From positions 124,001 to 188,000 of the forward strand of contig CANGIY010000002.1 in the NCBI GenBank assembly GCA_947454235.1: 64,000 bases of DNA. Direction: 5' to 3'. Positions 46,107-54,500 of this stretch are shown here, in pieces. Each line of letters opens with the position of its first letter. Within the stretch, counting starts at the first letter, position 1. This DNA is from Chitinophagaceae bacterium. GTDB lineage: Bacteria > Bacteroidota > Bacteroidia > Chitinophagales > Chitinophagaceae. Below the pieces are notes generated by a model, which was given only the letters and a program-made list of their open reading frames with translations, searched no databases and had not been told where the DNA came from. The translations under genes were made by a program, and so were the position numbers.

Positions 46107-47510
46107 CTAAAGAATCTCTTTCTTTACTTCTTCGAGTATATCGAATGTTTCTTCCTTGCTATTGCCTTCAGCGTAAATCCTCAATACAGGTTCAGTGCCT
46201 GACGCGCGAAGCATCATCCAGCCACCATTGTCAAGGTGGTATTTAACGCCATCAATTGTTTCAACACGGTTGAATGTGTATTTGCCAAATTTAGCATAAC
46301 CATTCGCCTGCGCCGTTTGAATGATATCGTTTTTCTTGTCGTTAGGGATAGTGAGGTCATTGCGCTCGTACACAAAACGACCAGTGATTTCATATACTTC
46401 GTCGCACAATTGTTTCAACGTTTTGCCTGTTTCGTTCATGAAATTGAACAACAACAAACCATCATAGATACCATCACGTTCAGGAATGTGACCTTTAACA
46501 GCGATACCGCCGCTTTCTTCGCCACCCACCAATACGTCATCTGTAACCATAATTTCGCTGATGTATTTGAAACCAATTGCTGTTACTTCAACAGGCAAGT
46601 TGTAATGAGCGCAAAGTTTTTTCACGCGGTCAGTAACAGAGAAAGCGATTACCACTTTACCTGTAAGACCTTTGTACTTCGCCAAATAGTGAATCAACAA
46701 AAGGATGATGTTGTGCGCATCCACAAATTCACCGTCTTCATTGTACAAGCCAATCCTATCAGCGTCGCCATCGGTAGCCAAACCCAGCTTTAACTCAGGT
46801 GTTTTAGCGATAGTTGCAGAAAGTGCTTTCAGATTTTTATCTAATGGTTCAGGCGCCTGACCATCAAAGCCCGGATTGTGTTCGCAATGCAATAAAACAG
46901 CATTTGGTAAACACTTCCTTATTACGTTCTGACCGGCACCATACATGGCATCGTAAGCCATTTTGAAAGGTGAGTTGTTCAGTTTGTTGAAATCGAATTG
47001 CTGGTTGAGGTAATTGATGTACATCTCTTCGAGATTGATGTACTCGATCAAACCTTTTTCTTCGAAGTATGCGAGTGTCTGAGTAGGAATCTCCACTTCA
47101 TCAGGAATCAATGCCTCAACTGCAGCGATATCTTTAGGGCTTGAAGGACCACCGTGAGCGCCTTTCAGTTTGTAACCATTGTAAGTTGGTGGGTTGTGAG
47201 ATGCTGTAATTACAACACCCTGGCTAGCATTCAAATGCAATACACCCATTGAAATCATAGGCGTGCTTACAATACCTTTTGCACACAAAACCTTGATACC
47301 ATTACCGCACATTACTTTAGTTGCTGCTTCAACAAAAAGCGGACCGCCAAAGCGACAGTCGTGGCCAATAACAATTACCGGATTTGAAAAATTCTTTTTC
47401 AACCAGTCAGCCTGTCCTTGAGCTACACGAGCTACATTATAAACAGTAAAATCCTGCGCAATAATCGCGCGCCATCCGTCAGTACCAAACTTTATTTTTT
47501 CCGTAACCAT
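46107..47510 (-). CDS. Phosphoglucomutase/phosphomannomutase family protein
   Basis: 467 aa, alpha-D-phosphohexomutase fold. Catalytic Ser104 in VVITASHNPPTYNGYK (99-114), metal loop LATDGDADRIG, sugar-binding GGEESGG, and phosphate loop MLRASGTEPVLRIY at the C-terminus. FGTDGWRAIIAQDF opens domain 1. It interconverts hexose 1- and 6-phosphates to feed nucleotide-sugar synthesis. Whether glucose, mannose or glucosamine phosphate is preferred cannot be read from the motifs. Own promoter (47528-47535) and terminator. Confidence 0.93.
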   Translation of the reverse strand: MVTEKIKFGTDGWRAIIAQDFTVYNVARVAQGQADWLKKNFSNPVIVIGHDCRFGGPLFVEAATKVMCGNGIKVLCAKGIVSTPMISMGVLHLNASQGVVITASHNPPTYNGYKLKGAHGGPSSPKDIAAVEALIPDEVEIPTQTLAYFEEKGLIEYINLEEMYINYLNQQFDFNKLNNSPFKMAYDAMYGAGQNVIRKCLPNAVLLHCEHNPGFDGQAPEPLDKNLKALSATIAKTPELKLGLATDGDADRIGLYNEDGEFVDAHNIILLLIHYLAKYKGLTGKVVIAFSVTDRVKKLCAHYNLPVEVTAIGFKYISEIMVTDDVLVGGEESGGIAVKGHIPERDGIYDGLLLFNFMNETGKTLKQLCDEVYEITGRFVYERNDLTIPNDKKNDIIQTAQANGYAKFGKYTFNRVETIDGVKYHLDNGGWMMLRASGTEPVLRIYAEGNSKEETFDILEEVKKEIL

Positions 47511-47527
47511 TATCTTTTACTTTGCCG

Positions 47528-47535
47528 CAAAAGTA
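47528..47535 (-). promoter_or_regulatory. -7 promoter element TACTTTTG
   Basis: Exact TAnnTTTG on the minus strand, 17 nt before the phosphohexomutase ATG. Confidence 0.55.
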
Positions 47536-47631
47536 TAAAAGGTTTTTAATGTAGCAGCAAGTGGTGTTTTAGTGTTTAATTGATATTCAAAGTAGGCAAT
47601 TATGATTAGATACATTTCACCTGATTTGTTT

Positions 47632-47639
47632 TACATTTG
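47632..47639 (+). promoter_or_regulatory. -7 promoter element TACATTTG
   Basis: Exact TAnnTTTG, 21 nt before the M20 peptidase ATG; back to back with the phosphohexomutase promoter. Confidence 0.55.
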
Positions 47640-47660
47640 GGGCGCTAAAAATAATAAACC

Positions 47661-49025
47661 ATGCAAGTTTGGAAAGAATATCAGGAACAGAATAAAGACC
47701 GTTTTTTGAATGAGTTGCTCGATTTGTTGAGAATCCCTTCAGTAAGTTCGCAAAGCAACCATAAAGATGATTTGATTGCTTGTGCAGAAGCCGTTAAAAA
47801 CCACATGTTGGCGGCTGGTTGCGACAAAGCTGAGGTATGCCCAACTCCGGGGCACCCAATCGTTTACGGCGAAAAAATCATTGACCCTGCATTACCAACT
47901 GTATTGGTTTACGGGCACTACGACGTTCAACCAGCCGACCCATTGCACTTATGGACAAGCGGTCCGTTTGAGCCTGTAATTGTTGATGGCAAGATTTATG
48001 CTCGTGGCGCTTGCGACGATAAAGGTCAGATGTTCATGCACGTTAAAGCGCTTGAAGTAATGGCTAAAACCAACACTTTGCCTTGTAACGTTAAATTGAT
48101 GATTGAAGGTGAGGAAGAAGTAGGTTCTAACAACCTCGGTAAATTCCTTGAAGACAATAAAGAAAAACTGAAAGCAGATATCGTGCTTGTATCAGATACA
48201 AGTATGATTTCAATGGACAGCCCAAGCATTGAAAGTGGCTTGCGCGGTCTTGCTTATATGGAAGTGGAAGTAACAGGCCCTAACCGCGACTTACATAGTG
48301 GTGTTTACGGTGGTGCTGTTGCTAACCCAATCAATGTATTGTGCAAAATGATTGCATCAATGCACGACGAAAACAACCATATAACTATCCCGGGCTTCTA
48401 CGATAAAGTACTTGAGTTGAACGCTGCTGAGCGCAAAGCACTCAACGACGCACCGTTTAACCTCGACGAATACAAAAAAGAACTTGACATTGACGATGTT
48501 AGGGGAGAAGCTAGTTACACAACACTTGAGCGTACCGGTATCAGACCAACGCTTGATGTGAACGGTATTTGGGGTGGTTACACCGGCGAAGGTGCTAAAA
48601 CTGTATTGCCTTCAAAGGCTTATGCTAAAATCTCTATGAGGTTGGTACCAAACCAAATCTCTGACGAGATTTCTGATATGTTTGCAAACCATTTCAGGAG
48701 CATTGCACCGGCAGGCGTTAAAGTAAACGTAACTGCACACCACGGTGGAGAGCCAGTTGTTACTCCTACTGATTCTCACGCTTATAAAGCTGCTGAAAAA
48801 GCAATCATCACTACTTTCGGCAAAACGCCAATTCCAACACGTGGCGGCGGTAGTATTCCGATAGTTGCATTGTTTGAGCGCGTACTTGGATTGAAAACTG
48901 TGTTGTTGGGCTTCGGCTTAGACAATGACAATATCCACTCACCAAACGAGAAATATGATGTATTCAACTACTTCAAGGGTATTGAAACTATTCCTTACTT
49001 CCACAAGTATTTTTCTGAGAAATAA
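47661..49025 (+). CDS. M20 family dipeptidase
   Basis: 454 aa. VLVYGHYDVQPADPLHLW supplies the first zinc His and Asp, ARGACDDKGQMFMH the bridging Asp, and LMIEGEEEVGSNNL the catalytic and metal Glu. The lid domain carries HSGVYGGAVANPINVLCKMI, and the closing GLDNDNIHSPNEKYDV the last His. This is the CNDP/carnosinase-like branch with broad dipeptide activity. No signal peptide, so cytoplasmic. With pepT, the DPP-IV homologue and the S41/M23 enzymes it fits a peptide-consuming lifestyle. Confidence 0.93.
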   Translation: MQVWKEYQEQNKDRFLNELLDLLRIPSVSSQSNHKDDLIACAEAVKNHMLAAGCDKAEVCPTPGHPIVYGEKIIDPALPTVLVYGHYDVQPADPLHLWTSGPFEPVIVDGKIYARGACDDKGQMFMHVKALEVMAKTNTLPCNVKLMIEGEEEVGSNNLGKFLEDNKEKLKADIVLVSDTSMISMDSPSIESGLRGLAYMEVEVTGPNRDLHSGVYGGAVANPINVLCKMIASMHDENNHITIPGFYDKVLELNAAERKALNDAPFNLDEYKKELDIDDVRGEASYTTLERTGIRPTLDVNGIWGGYTGEGAKTVLPSKAYAKISMRLVPNQISDEISDMFANHFRSIAPAGVKVNVTAHHGGEPVVTPTDSHAYKAAEKAIITTFGKTPIPTRGGGSIPIVALFERVLGLKTVLLGFGLDNDNIHSPNEKYDVFNYFKGIETIPYFHKYFSEK

Positions 49026-49045
49026 TTGATTTTCAACAATCATAG

Positions 49046-49078
49046 AATAGTCCGGGCAACACACCCGGACTATTTTTT
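49046..49078 (+). terminator. Intrinsic terminator of the M20 peptidase gene
   Basis: AATAGTCCGGG (49046-49056) pairs with CCCGGACTATT (49064-49074), followed by Ts; an 11-bp stem. Confidence 0.88.
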
Positions 49079-49087
49079 TGCGGTTGA

Positions 49088-50689
49088 TTATTTTTTTGCT
49101 TTTGCAGCAGGAGCGGCTGCAGGTGCAGTAGTCGAATCACCTTCATGGAAACAATGACAACAACAGTCGTGTGGCAATTGGCGCTCAAGAATACTCAACT
49201 CTGACTTAAAATCTTCAATTTGATTAAAGTGCTTTGATTTGCCAATGTCCAAATGAAAACCATCAAGGTTCATAGCTCCAATTTCTTCCCGAATTCCAAC
49301 TTCATCTGTGCTGCTTATAGAAATGTCTATTAGTGTCTTCTTTTCAATTTTAAACTGCCTTTTTCCAAAAGTGAGTTTGCCTGACTTTTCTCCAAATGCT
49401 ATGAGGTATGCCAATGTGCCCGGTTTGAACTTCATTTCACCATTGAACAAACGAACAGTACTATCGTTAATGTTTGATCCATAAACTACTACAAAAGCTT
49501 TTTCTTCCGGTAATATGAGATACATATCGGTAGTGTAATCTGAGTCACGATGGACTTTCACATCTATTTCAACAGCTTGTGCTCCCGGCAAATTGCTCGT
49601 TGGAATATCTAAATTATACCATCCTTCGGACTTGATTGATAAGTTATAGCCGATCGGGGCTTCGAGGTAAGAAATAGTCGAATTCAAATTCCTTGGAGGC
49701 GCATATTGGCTATCTACAATTCTATATCCGAGGGCTTTTAATGAATCATTGATGTCATCCATCTCTTGAATCATCAGTTTTGCTTGCTTTTTACTAATGT
49801 TGGCTATTTCAGCATTAATCCTCTCACAACTATCTAAAGTAGCAGCCCAATTTGGAATCTTATCTTTTGAAATTCCTTTTCTTGTGGCTTCCCTATCAAT
49901 GTACTCAAATATGCCGTTGACTTCATCGTCAGAGAGTTCAGGGTAGGCATTCATCACTGCATGATTATATCTATTGAAAGCAAAACAGGCATATTTTTCA
50001 TTCTGCTTTCTAAGCACTTCATTGTTTTTTGTAAATGTTGTTAGCCATTGCCAGCTCCTTCTTTCTCTAACAAACGCCAACGGCGGTGCCTTCCCATCTT
50101 TTTCAATATCGTGGCACGAAGCACATTTTTGATTGAAAATCATTTTGCCATTAGCAATTTCGCTATTCTGATTTTGTTCAGGCAGTGGTACGGGGTTTAC
50201 CCAGTCTATTTGTCCTTTGTCATTGACATTGCCGGTGTACAGTTGCATGCCCTCGACTTTTTGATTGGTAGGAACAGAAATATCAACGGGGGCGTTAAAC
50301 TTAAGCTTTTGACCGTCAGCACCATTAATCATGAACATACCGCCACTTGAAAGTGCCTTATTACCCGACATTGTTGTTAGCCCGGCTTTAAGAATGTCGT
50401 GCATGCTGTATGCCTCTTTAAAAGCAATTTTTGCTTTTGCACCCGCGTTGGCTTCAATAGATCCTTTCGGAATTTTGATGATAGCCCCCGCTAGTGATTT
50501 TAAAACTGTATCGCGCGTAGGGTCAACCTCAAAAAGTTGTGTAGGCAATTTGGCTGCCGTCATAAACTTAGACACAAACAGTGGGGGAGTATCGCCTGAG
50601 CGCAGCAACTTTGAAAGTGTATGATTAGAACACCTGATGAAAAACAAGGAAATTATGATTATGAATATACCAAGTGTTACTTTCTTCAT
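49088..50689 (-). CDS. Lipoprotein with cytochrome c domain and Cys/His-rich tail
   Basis: 533 aa. Lipobox SLFFIRC, so Cys20 is probably lipidated and the protein faces the periplasm or surface. Residues 60-160 form a beta domain (IIKIPKGSIEANAGAKAKIA, then FNAPVDISVPTNQKVEGMQL) resembling ZU5-like folds. A class I cytochrome c follows (about 180-275): FNQKCASCH (C189, C192, H193) binds haem, and the Met in NHAVMNAYPELSDDEV is the likely sixth ligand. The C-terminal third is beta-rich and unassigned. It ends with HDCCCHCFHEGDS and an Ala/Lys-rich stretch, an unusual metal-ligand cluster. Monocistronic; no oxidase genes beside it. Redox or metal-binding role is inferred. Confidence 0.7.
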   Translation of the reverse strand: MKKVTLGIFIIIISLFFIRCSNHTLSKLLRSGDTPPLFVSKFMTAAKLPTQLFEVDPTRDTVLKSLAGAIIKIPKGSIEANAGAKAKIAFKEAYSMHDILKAGLTTMSGNKALSSGGMFMINGADGQKLKFNAPVDISVPTNQKVEGMQLYTGNVNDKGQIDWVNPVPLPEQNQNSEIANGKMIFNQKCASCHDIEKDGKAPPLAFVRERRSWQWLTTFTKNNEVLRKQNEKYACFAFNRYNHAVMNAYPELSDDEVNGIFEYIDREATRKGISKDKIPNWAATLDSCERINAEIANISKKQAKLMIQEMDDINDSLKALGYRIVDSQYAPPRNLNSTISYLEAPIGYNLSIKSEGWYNLDIPTSNLPGAQAVEIDVKVHRDSDYTTDMYLILPEEKAFVVVYGSNINDSTVRLFNGEMKFKPGTLAYLIAFGEKSGKLTFGKRQFKIEKKTLIDISISSTDEVGIREEIGAMNLDGFHLDIGKSKHFNQIEDFKSELSILERQLPHDCCCHCFHEGDSTTAPAAAPAAKAKK

Positions 50690-50892
50690 GTTTTGTGTTG
50701 AGTTAGACTGATTAGAAACGAGTTAAATGTCTTTTTATTTCATTAGGGCATTTCCCCAGGATTTTATAAAGTTGCCCTCGTTGCATTATAGATTCATAAT
50801 TTTAAATATTCCATAGAATTGGCTCGAACAAAAAGAGAAAATTCTTATTTGGAATTGGGTTTTGACTAACTTTAATTCCATAAAATATTTAC

Positions 50893-51582
50893 ATGCTCAG
50901 ATATACCTTTTTTAGTTTGCTCGTAGTTTTTTATTTTCTTCCTTTCAACGTTATTGGGAAAGTCGATTCTTTGAAATCGCAAAAAGGTGGTAAGAACGAG
51001 CTTTGTCTATTTAATTACTACAGGAATTTTGGAGATGATTTTTACAAGTTAAGGCATATTCCTATTTTATTTATAGAAACGAATGGTTCACTAAATTTTG
51101 GGGATGGATTTGGTGTGGGATACAATCGAAGGATTTATCGCAACTTTTGGTTTGGTGCGTCGTATTTAAAATGGGACTATAGCGGAATCTTTGGGGGACC
51201 AACAAAATATATTGTTTGGGGAGGCAAGTGGTATGAAGATGGGAATATTTACATGCGATTTAGATATGAGTATTTAGATTTGAATATTGTAAAAAAAATT
51301 CCGTATAATAGATGGTCTATTGATATAGGGGGCGGTATTTCTAAAATTTGGGGAGATAATGTTGTTCGAGACTCGACACTTGATGAATTTGGGTTTCATG
51401 ACATTATCTACACACACTACGAACCTCAAGTACAATATTTGGGAGTTATTGGGTTTGTAAAAGTTGAACATAATATTTGGAAACAGTACATAACATGTGG
51501 TTGGGAATTTCGGTTTCGAAAGTACGTTGGATTGGAGTCGTATGAATACGATTACATGTATAGCTTAGATTTCCACTTATGA
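50893..51582 (+). CDS. Hypothetical envelope protein, beta-rich
   Basis: 229 aa. Signal peptide about 1-22 (MLRYTFFSLLVVFYFLPFNV). The mature part has alternating aromatic strands with Gly turns (NFGDGFGVGYNRRIYRNFWF, then KWDYSGIFGGPTKYIVWGGK) and ends in an aromatic strand YSLDFHL, suggesting a small 8-10-strand outer-membrane barrel. I recognise no family. Its A+T content and Tyr/Ile-rich codons differ from the neighbours, which may mean recent acquisition. A near-consensus box TAACTTTA lies ~20 nt upstream. Convergent with nusG. Confidence 0.55.
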   Translation: MLRYTFFSLLVVFYFLPFNVIGKVDSLKSQKGGKNELCLFNYYRNFGDDFYKLRHIPILFIETNGSLNFGDGFGVGYNRRIYRNFWFGASYLKWDYSGIFGGPTKYIVWGGKWYEDGNIYMRFRYEYLDLNIVKKIPYNRWSIDIGGGISKIWGDNVVRDSTLDEFGFHDIIYTHYEPQVQYLGVIGFVKVEHNIWKQYITCGWEFRFRKYVGLESYEYDYMYSLDFHL

Positions 51583-51654
51583 AACTCAAAAACAGCATTT
51601 GAGCCTTTTGCAACAATATGAATTTGCATTTTCATTGAAAAGATCAGAAATAAA

Positions 51655-51678
51655 AAAACGCCGCATTTGCGGCGTTTT
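51655..51678. terminator. Bidirectional terminator after nusG
   Basis: AAAACGCCGC (51655-51664) pairs with GCGGCGTTTT (51669-51678), loop ATTT. Leftward a T run follows. It ends the tRNA-Trp-secE-nusG transcript before any ribosomal protein gene. Confidence 0.88.
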
Positions 51679-51699
51679 CTGTTGAAATATCATAAGTGA

Positions 51700-52287
51700 T
51701 TATGCAATTTTTTCTACCTGGCTGTAGTTGAGTTCCACCGGAGTAGCGCGACCGAAGATTTTTACAACTACTTTGAGTTTTTTCTTCTCTTCGTTCACCT
51801 CTTCTACTGTACCATTGAAGTCGTTGAAAGGACCATCAACAATCTTAACTGTTTCACCAACGATGTAAGGTTCTGCGTAAACTGCACCTTGCTCGCTGAC
51901 TTCGTCCATTTTACCGAACATTTTATTAACTTCTGATTTACGGAGTGCAATTGGATTGTCTTTTCCGAGGAAGTGAATAACGTTGGTAATGTTTCTAATG
52001 CCCTGAACGATATCATCTGTTAATTTACCGTCAACAGCTTCAAGCATTAAGTAACCCGGATACATTGTTTTCTCGCGGAGTACTTTTTTGCCGTTCTGAA
52101 CTTTGTATATTTTTTCGATTGGGCAAAGCACCTGCATTACAGACCTGGTCCAATTGTTTATTTTTACTTCTTTATCGATATATTCTTTAATCTTACGCTC
52201 TTTGCCGCTTACGACCCTTAGAACATACCATTTTGTTTCAGCTTGAGTGCCTGTGGCATCCGGAGCTTTTACCAATTCTTCTGACAT
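51700..52287 (-). CDS. nusG: Transcription termination/antitermination factor NusG
   Basis: 195 aa. NGN domain about 15-125: [20 protein letters not shown] at the start, YPGYLMLEA in the middle, and [21 protein letters not shown] domain about 140-195 ([20 protein letters not shown]). It binds RNA polymerase, linking it to Rho or the ribosome. It lies 12 nt after secE in the usual order, but a terminator follows at once and rplK is missing. Confidence 0.96.
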   Translation of the reverse strand: MSEELVKAPDATGTQAETKWYVLRVVSGKERKIKEYIDKEVKINNWTRSVMQVLCPIEKIYKVQNGKKVLREKTMYPGYLMLEAVDGKLTDDIVQGIRNITNVIHFLGKDNPIALRKSEVNKMFGKMDEVSEQGAVYAEPYIVGETVKIVDGPFNDFNGTVEEVNEEKKKLKVVVKIFGRATPVELNYSQVEKIA

Positions 52288-52299
52288 TTGTTGGTATTA

Positions 52300-52497
52300 C
52301 TATTTTGCTAAGATTCCGTAAATGATGGTGAGTATAAGTTTAGAACCACCGTCCATTAAAGATACTACACCTGTAACGATAGCCAAAGCAGCCAAAACGA
52401 TTGCAGTTGTTTGTTGCAATTCATCCCATGATGGCCAGTTTACTTTGTGGAGGAGCTCGTCGTAAGCCTCCTGAATGTATGATCCTATTTTGTTCAT
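52300..52497 (-). CDS. secE: Preprotein translocase subunit SecE
   Basis: 65 aa from ATG 52497; nine upstream codons are open but MNKIGSYIQEAYDELLHKVN is the typical start. Amphipathic helix with HKVNWPSWDELQQTT (the conserved W-P-S/T), then one membrane span (AIVLAALAIVTGVVSLMDGG). It clamps SecY in the protein-export channel. Single-span, as in most bacteria. It follows tRNA-Trp by 67 nt. Confidence 0.95.
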   Translation of the reverse strand: MNKIGSYIQEAYDELLHKVNWPSWDELQQTTAIVLAALAIVTGVVSLMDGGSKLILTIIYGILAK

Positions 52498-52564
52498 GAC
52501 AAATAGATTAACGGGTTGTGACAATTTAATATAGGTACAGGCATAACCTGTACCTGGTTGTTTG

Positions 52565-52635
52565 CACGGGCACGCGGATTCGAACCACGATCAAAGGTTT
52601 TGGAGACCTCTATTCTACCGTTGAACTATGCCCGT
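52565..52635 (-). tRNA. trnW: tRNA-Trp (CCA)
   Basis: Minus-strand cloverleaf: acceptor ACGGGCA/TGCCCGT, discriminator G, D arm with GTTCAACGGTAGAAT, anticodon stem GAGGT/ACCTT around loop CTCCAAA giving anticodon CCA, and T arm CGTGG-TTCGAAT-CCGCG. 71 nt without CCA end. The G discriminator fits tryptophan. Position upstream of secE is classical. Confidence 0.95.
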
Positions 52636-52707
52636 AGAATCTTTCTTTGTTTTACTCCAAACTAAAAAGCCAAAAGAACTGCGCTTTTGACTTTCAAAGA
52701 AGGAATG

Positions 52708-52715
52708 CAAAGGTA
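52708..52715 (-). promoter_or_regulatory. -7 promoter element TACCTTTG
   Basis: Exact TAnnTTTG on the minus strand, 72 nt before the 5' end of tRNA-Trp; likely start of the tRNA-Trp-secE-nusG transcript. The rest of 52636-52892 holds nothing I recognise. Confidence 0.5.
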
Positions 52716-52892
52716 GGTAAAAGTTTCAAATAAACACGCCTTTGCCATTTTATTTTTTAACACAGTTATTCACGTAATAAAACTCAGGTATTTGAGCCAC
52801 ACAAAAATAGCCAAAATCATGAACAAGGGACCTAAAATGTTGATAGAAAGGGGAATAACTCTATAAAACATCAAGCTGTCGAATTTGTTTTA

Positions 52893-52923
52893 TTGTGTTC
52901 GATGCTTTCAGTAATTACATTTG
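52893..52923 (+). promoter_or_regulatory. Complete Bacteroidota-type promoter (-33 TTG, -7 TACATTTG)
   Basis: TTG at 52893-52895, a 20-nt spacer, then TACATTTG at 52916-52923; ATG follows 19 nt later. This settles the start of the KTSC-like gene at 52943 against a GTG at 52895. Confidence 0.65.
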
Positions 52924-52942
52924 CATAAATCAATCAAAAAAC

Positions 52943-53170
52943 ATGAAGAGGTACAATACATCATCGGGCAAAGTGTCAAATATCGTTTCTTACGATTTGG
53001 GTAATGATTATGTAATAGTTGAGTTCAATGACGGTGTACGTCACAAATTTTCATACCGAACTGCTACGGCTGCACACGTTGAAAAAATGAAAATACTGGC
53101 TAAAAACAACAACGGTTTGACTACTTATATTGAAACACACCAACCAAAATTTGAGATTTGGTACAAGTAG
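52943..53170 (+). CDS. Small KTSC-like domain protein
   Basis: 75 aa. SNIVSYDLGNDYVIVEFNDG, then HKFSYRTATAAHVEKMKILA and TTYIE resemble the KTSC domain (S-I---GYD----L-V-F--G--Y-Y--V----------S-G-Y), a small fold sometimes fused to lysyl-tRNA synthetase or nucleases and possibly RNA-binding. The match is partial: the usual Tyr before the VP turn is replaced by Tyr-Arg-Thr-Ala. No signal peptide. Stand-alone gene with full promoter and terminator. Function unknown. Confidence 0.55.
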   Translation: MKRYNTSSGKVSNIVSYDLGNDYVIVEFNDGVRHKFSYRTATAAHVEKMKILAKNNNGLTTYIETHQPKFEIWYK

Positions 53171-53201
53171 TACAACAAAAGTTCAACAGACAAATAGATT
53201 C

Positions 53202-53236
53202 TCCGCTGCATCATCTAAGTGTAGCGGATTTTTTTT
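53202..53236 (+). terminator. Intrinsic terminator of the KTSC-like gene
   Basis: TCCGCTGCA (53202-53210) pairs with TGTAGCGGA (53220-53228) with one G-T pair, followed by eight Ts. Confidence 0.85.
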
Positions 53237-53312
53237 GTTGCTTTTCACCAATAATTTTATATAAATTTATGCTTTCGAATTTAATCAGTTTAAATCAGAC
53301 TAAATTATTATA

Positions 53313-54425
53313 ATGAAAATTGTAAAAAGTGTTTCGTTGCTACTAATGCTCATGCTTACATCAGCTATGGTATTCGCTGACCCTGCAAGTAATGGTGTTG
53401 AAAAAATGGAAGATAAATTTGTGTTCTTCCACACTAACATTCATGTAATTGAAGGGATAGTAATTGTCGGGTTTCTGGCTTTTAGTCTTTGGTTCTTTTT
53501 CAAGTACTCAAGGGGTAACGAATTTATGCGTGATGAAATCACAGACATGAACGCTTTTAAAGCCGCTGCAGCCAAGGATGGAATTGCTAACCCTAAAGCG
53601 CCATTTTCGCTATCACGCACACAAATGGCGGTTTGGACAATAGTTATTGCCAACACAATGTTCTTCTATTTTTTTGCCGGAGTGGAAGGATTTTCAAAAA
53701 TTCAACTCGACCAAAGTTTATTAATACTATTGGGTATCAGTGCCGGCACTACGTTGTTTGCTAACGGCATGGATGGCGCTCAACAAAATTATATTCGCCA
53801 CCAAAACAGTTATTCTGAAGGTTTCTGGACTGACCTTGTTTCTGATCAGCACGGTATTTGTGTACACCGTTTTCAAAATGTTTTATTCAATATTATTGGA
53901 CTTATTGGCTTTATTTTTGCTGCATTTCACATTGACGAAATTTACTCTGCTGCTAAAATGAACGAATACTGGAGTCATATTCCAACAGTAAATACGCAGC
54001 TATTACTGTTGATGGGTATTAGTTCGTCCGCATACCTAACAATGAGGGTTTCTGAAAATAAGACATGTGGTTACGTAGAAATAAAGGTAGCTGACGCAAA
54101 AAGTAATTCTTCAATAAGTCTGAATGTTGATTCTTTATCTCAAGTTAACATACCGATTGACACAGGTTATTTATTGCTCAATAACATTTTACCCGGTCCT
54201 CATACATTTACAATCACCAAAACCCCATTGCCAACACCTCCGGCACCACAACCACAACCTGTTGACAACATTGGCGGTAATACAGCTCCAACTGACGGTA
54301 CTGCTACAGCCCCAGTTCCTGCCGTTCAACAAGCACCAGTGGCACCAGTTACTCCGCCGACACCAGTTACAAGTAGTCAAACAGTGACAGTAATTGTTGG
54401 GCAAATTTCTTATGTCAATTTCTAA
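53313..54425 (+). CDS. Internally duplicated membrane protein with Pro/Gln-rich tail
   Basis: 370 aa. An N-terminal hydrophobic leader (3-22, cleavable or membrane span) and a span at 46-63 precede two similar halves. Half one: SLSRTQMAVWTIVIANTMFF (99-118) to LLILLGISAGTTL (136-148). Half two: GICVHRFQNVLFNIIGLIGF (181-200) to LLLLMGISSSAYL (230-242). Each half is RxQ, a long span, then L-L-L-GIS in a second span. After 250 comes a soluble beta domain and a low-complexity tail rich in Pro, Gln, Thr and Ala (303-355). I have seen this RTQ/GIS architecture in bacterial membrane proteins of unknown role but cannot name a function. Monocistronic, strong terminator. Confidence 0.65.
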   Translation: MKIVKSVSLLLMLMLTSAMVFADPASNGVEKMEDKFVFFHTNIHVIEGIVIVGFLAFSLWFFFKYSRGNEFMRDEITDMNAFKAAAAKDGIANPKAPFSLSRTQMAVWTIVIANTMFFYFFAGVEGFSKIQLDQSLLILLGISAGTTLFANGMDGAQQNYIRHQNSYSEGFWTDLVSDQHGICVHRFQNVLFNIIGLIGFIFAAFHIDEIYSAAKMNEYWSHIPTVNTQLLLLMGISSSAYLTMRVSENKTCGYVEIKVADAKSNSSISLNVDSLSQVNIPIDTGYLLLNNILPGPHTFTITKTPLPTPPAPQPQPVDNIGGNTAPTDGTATAPVPAVQQAPVAPVTPPTPVTSSQTVTVIVGQISYVNF

Positions 54426-54447
54426 GGAACTTAATTTTTGAGACAAA

Positions 54448-54478
54448 TAAAAAAATCGCGGGAGACCGCGATTTTTTT
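54448..54478. terminator. Strong bidirectional terminator
   Basis: AAATCGCGG pairs with CCGCGATTT around loop GAGA; extended by A-T pairs to 54448-54454 and 54471-54477. It separates the convergent membrane-protein and T9SS propeller genes. Confidence 0.9.
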
Positions 54479-54500
54479 TGTCTTATAGTTCTTAACTACC

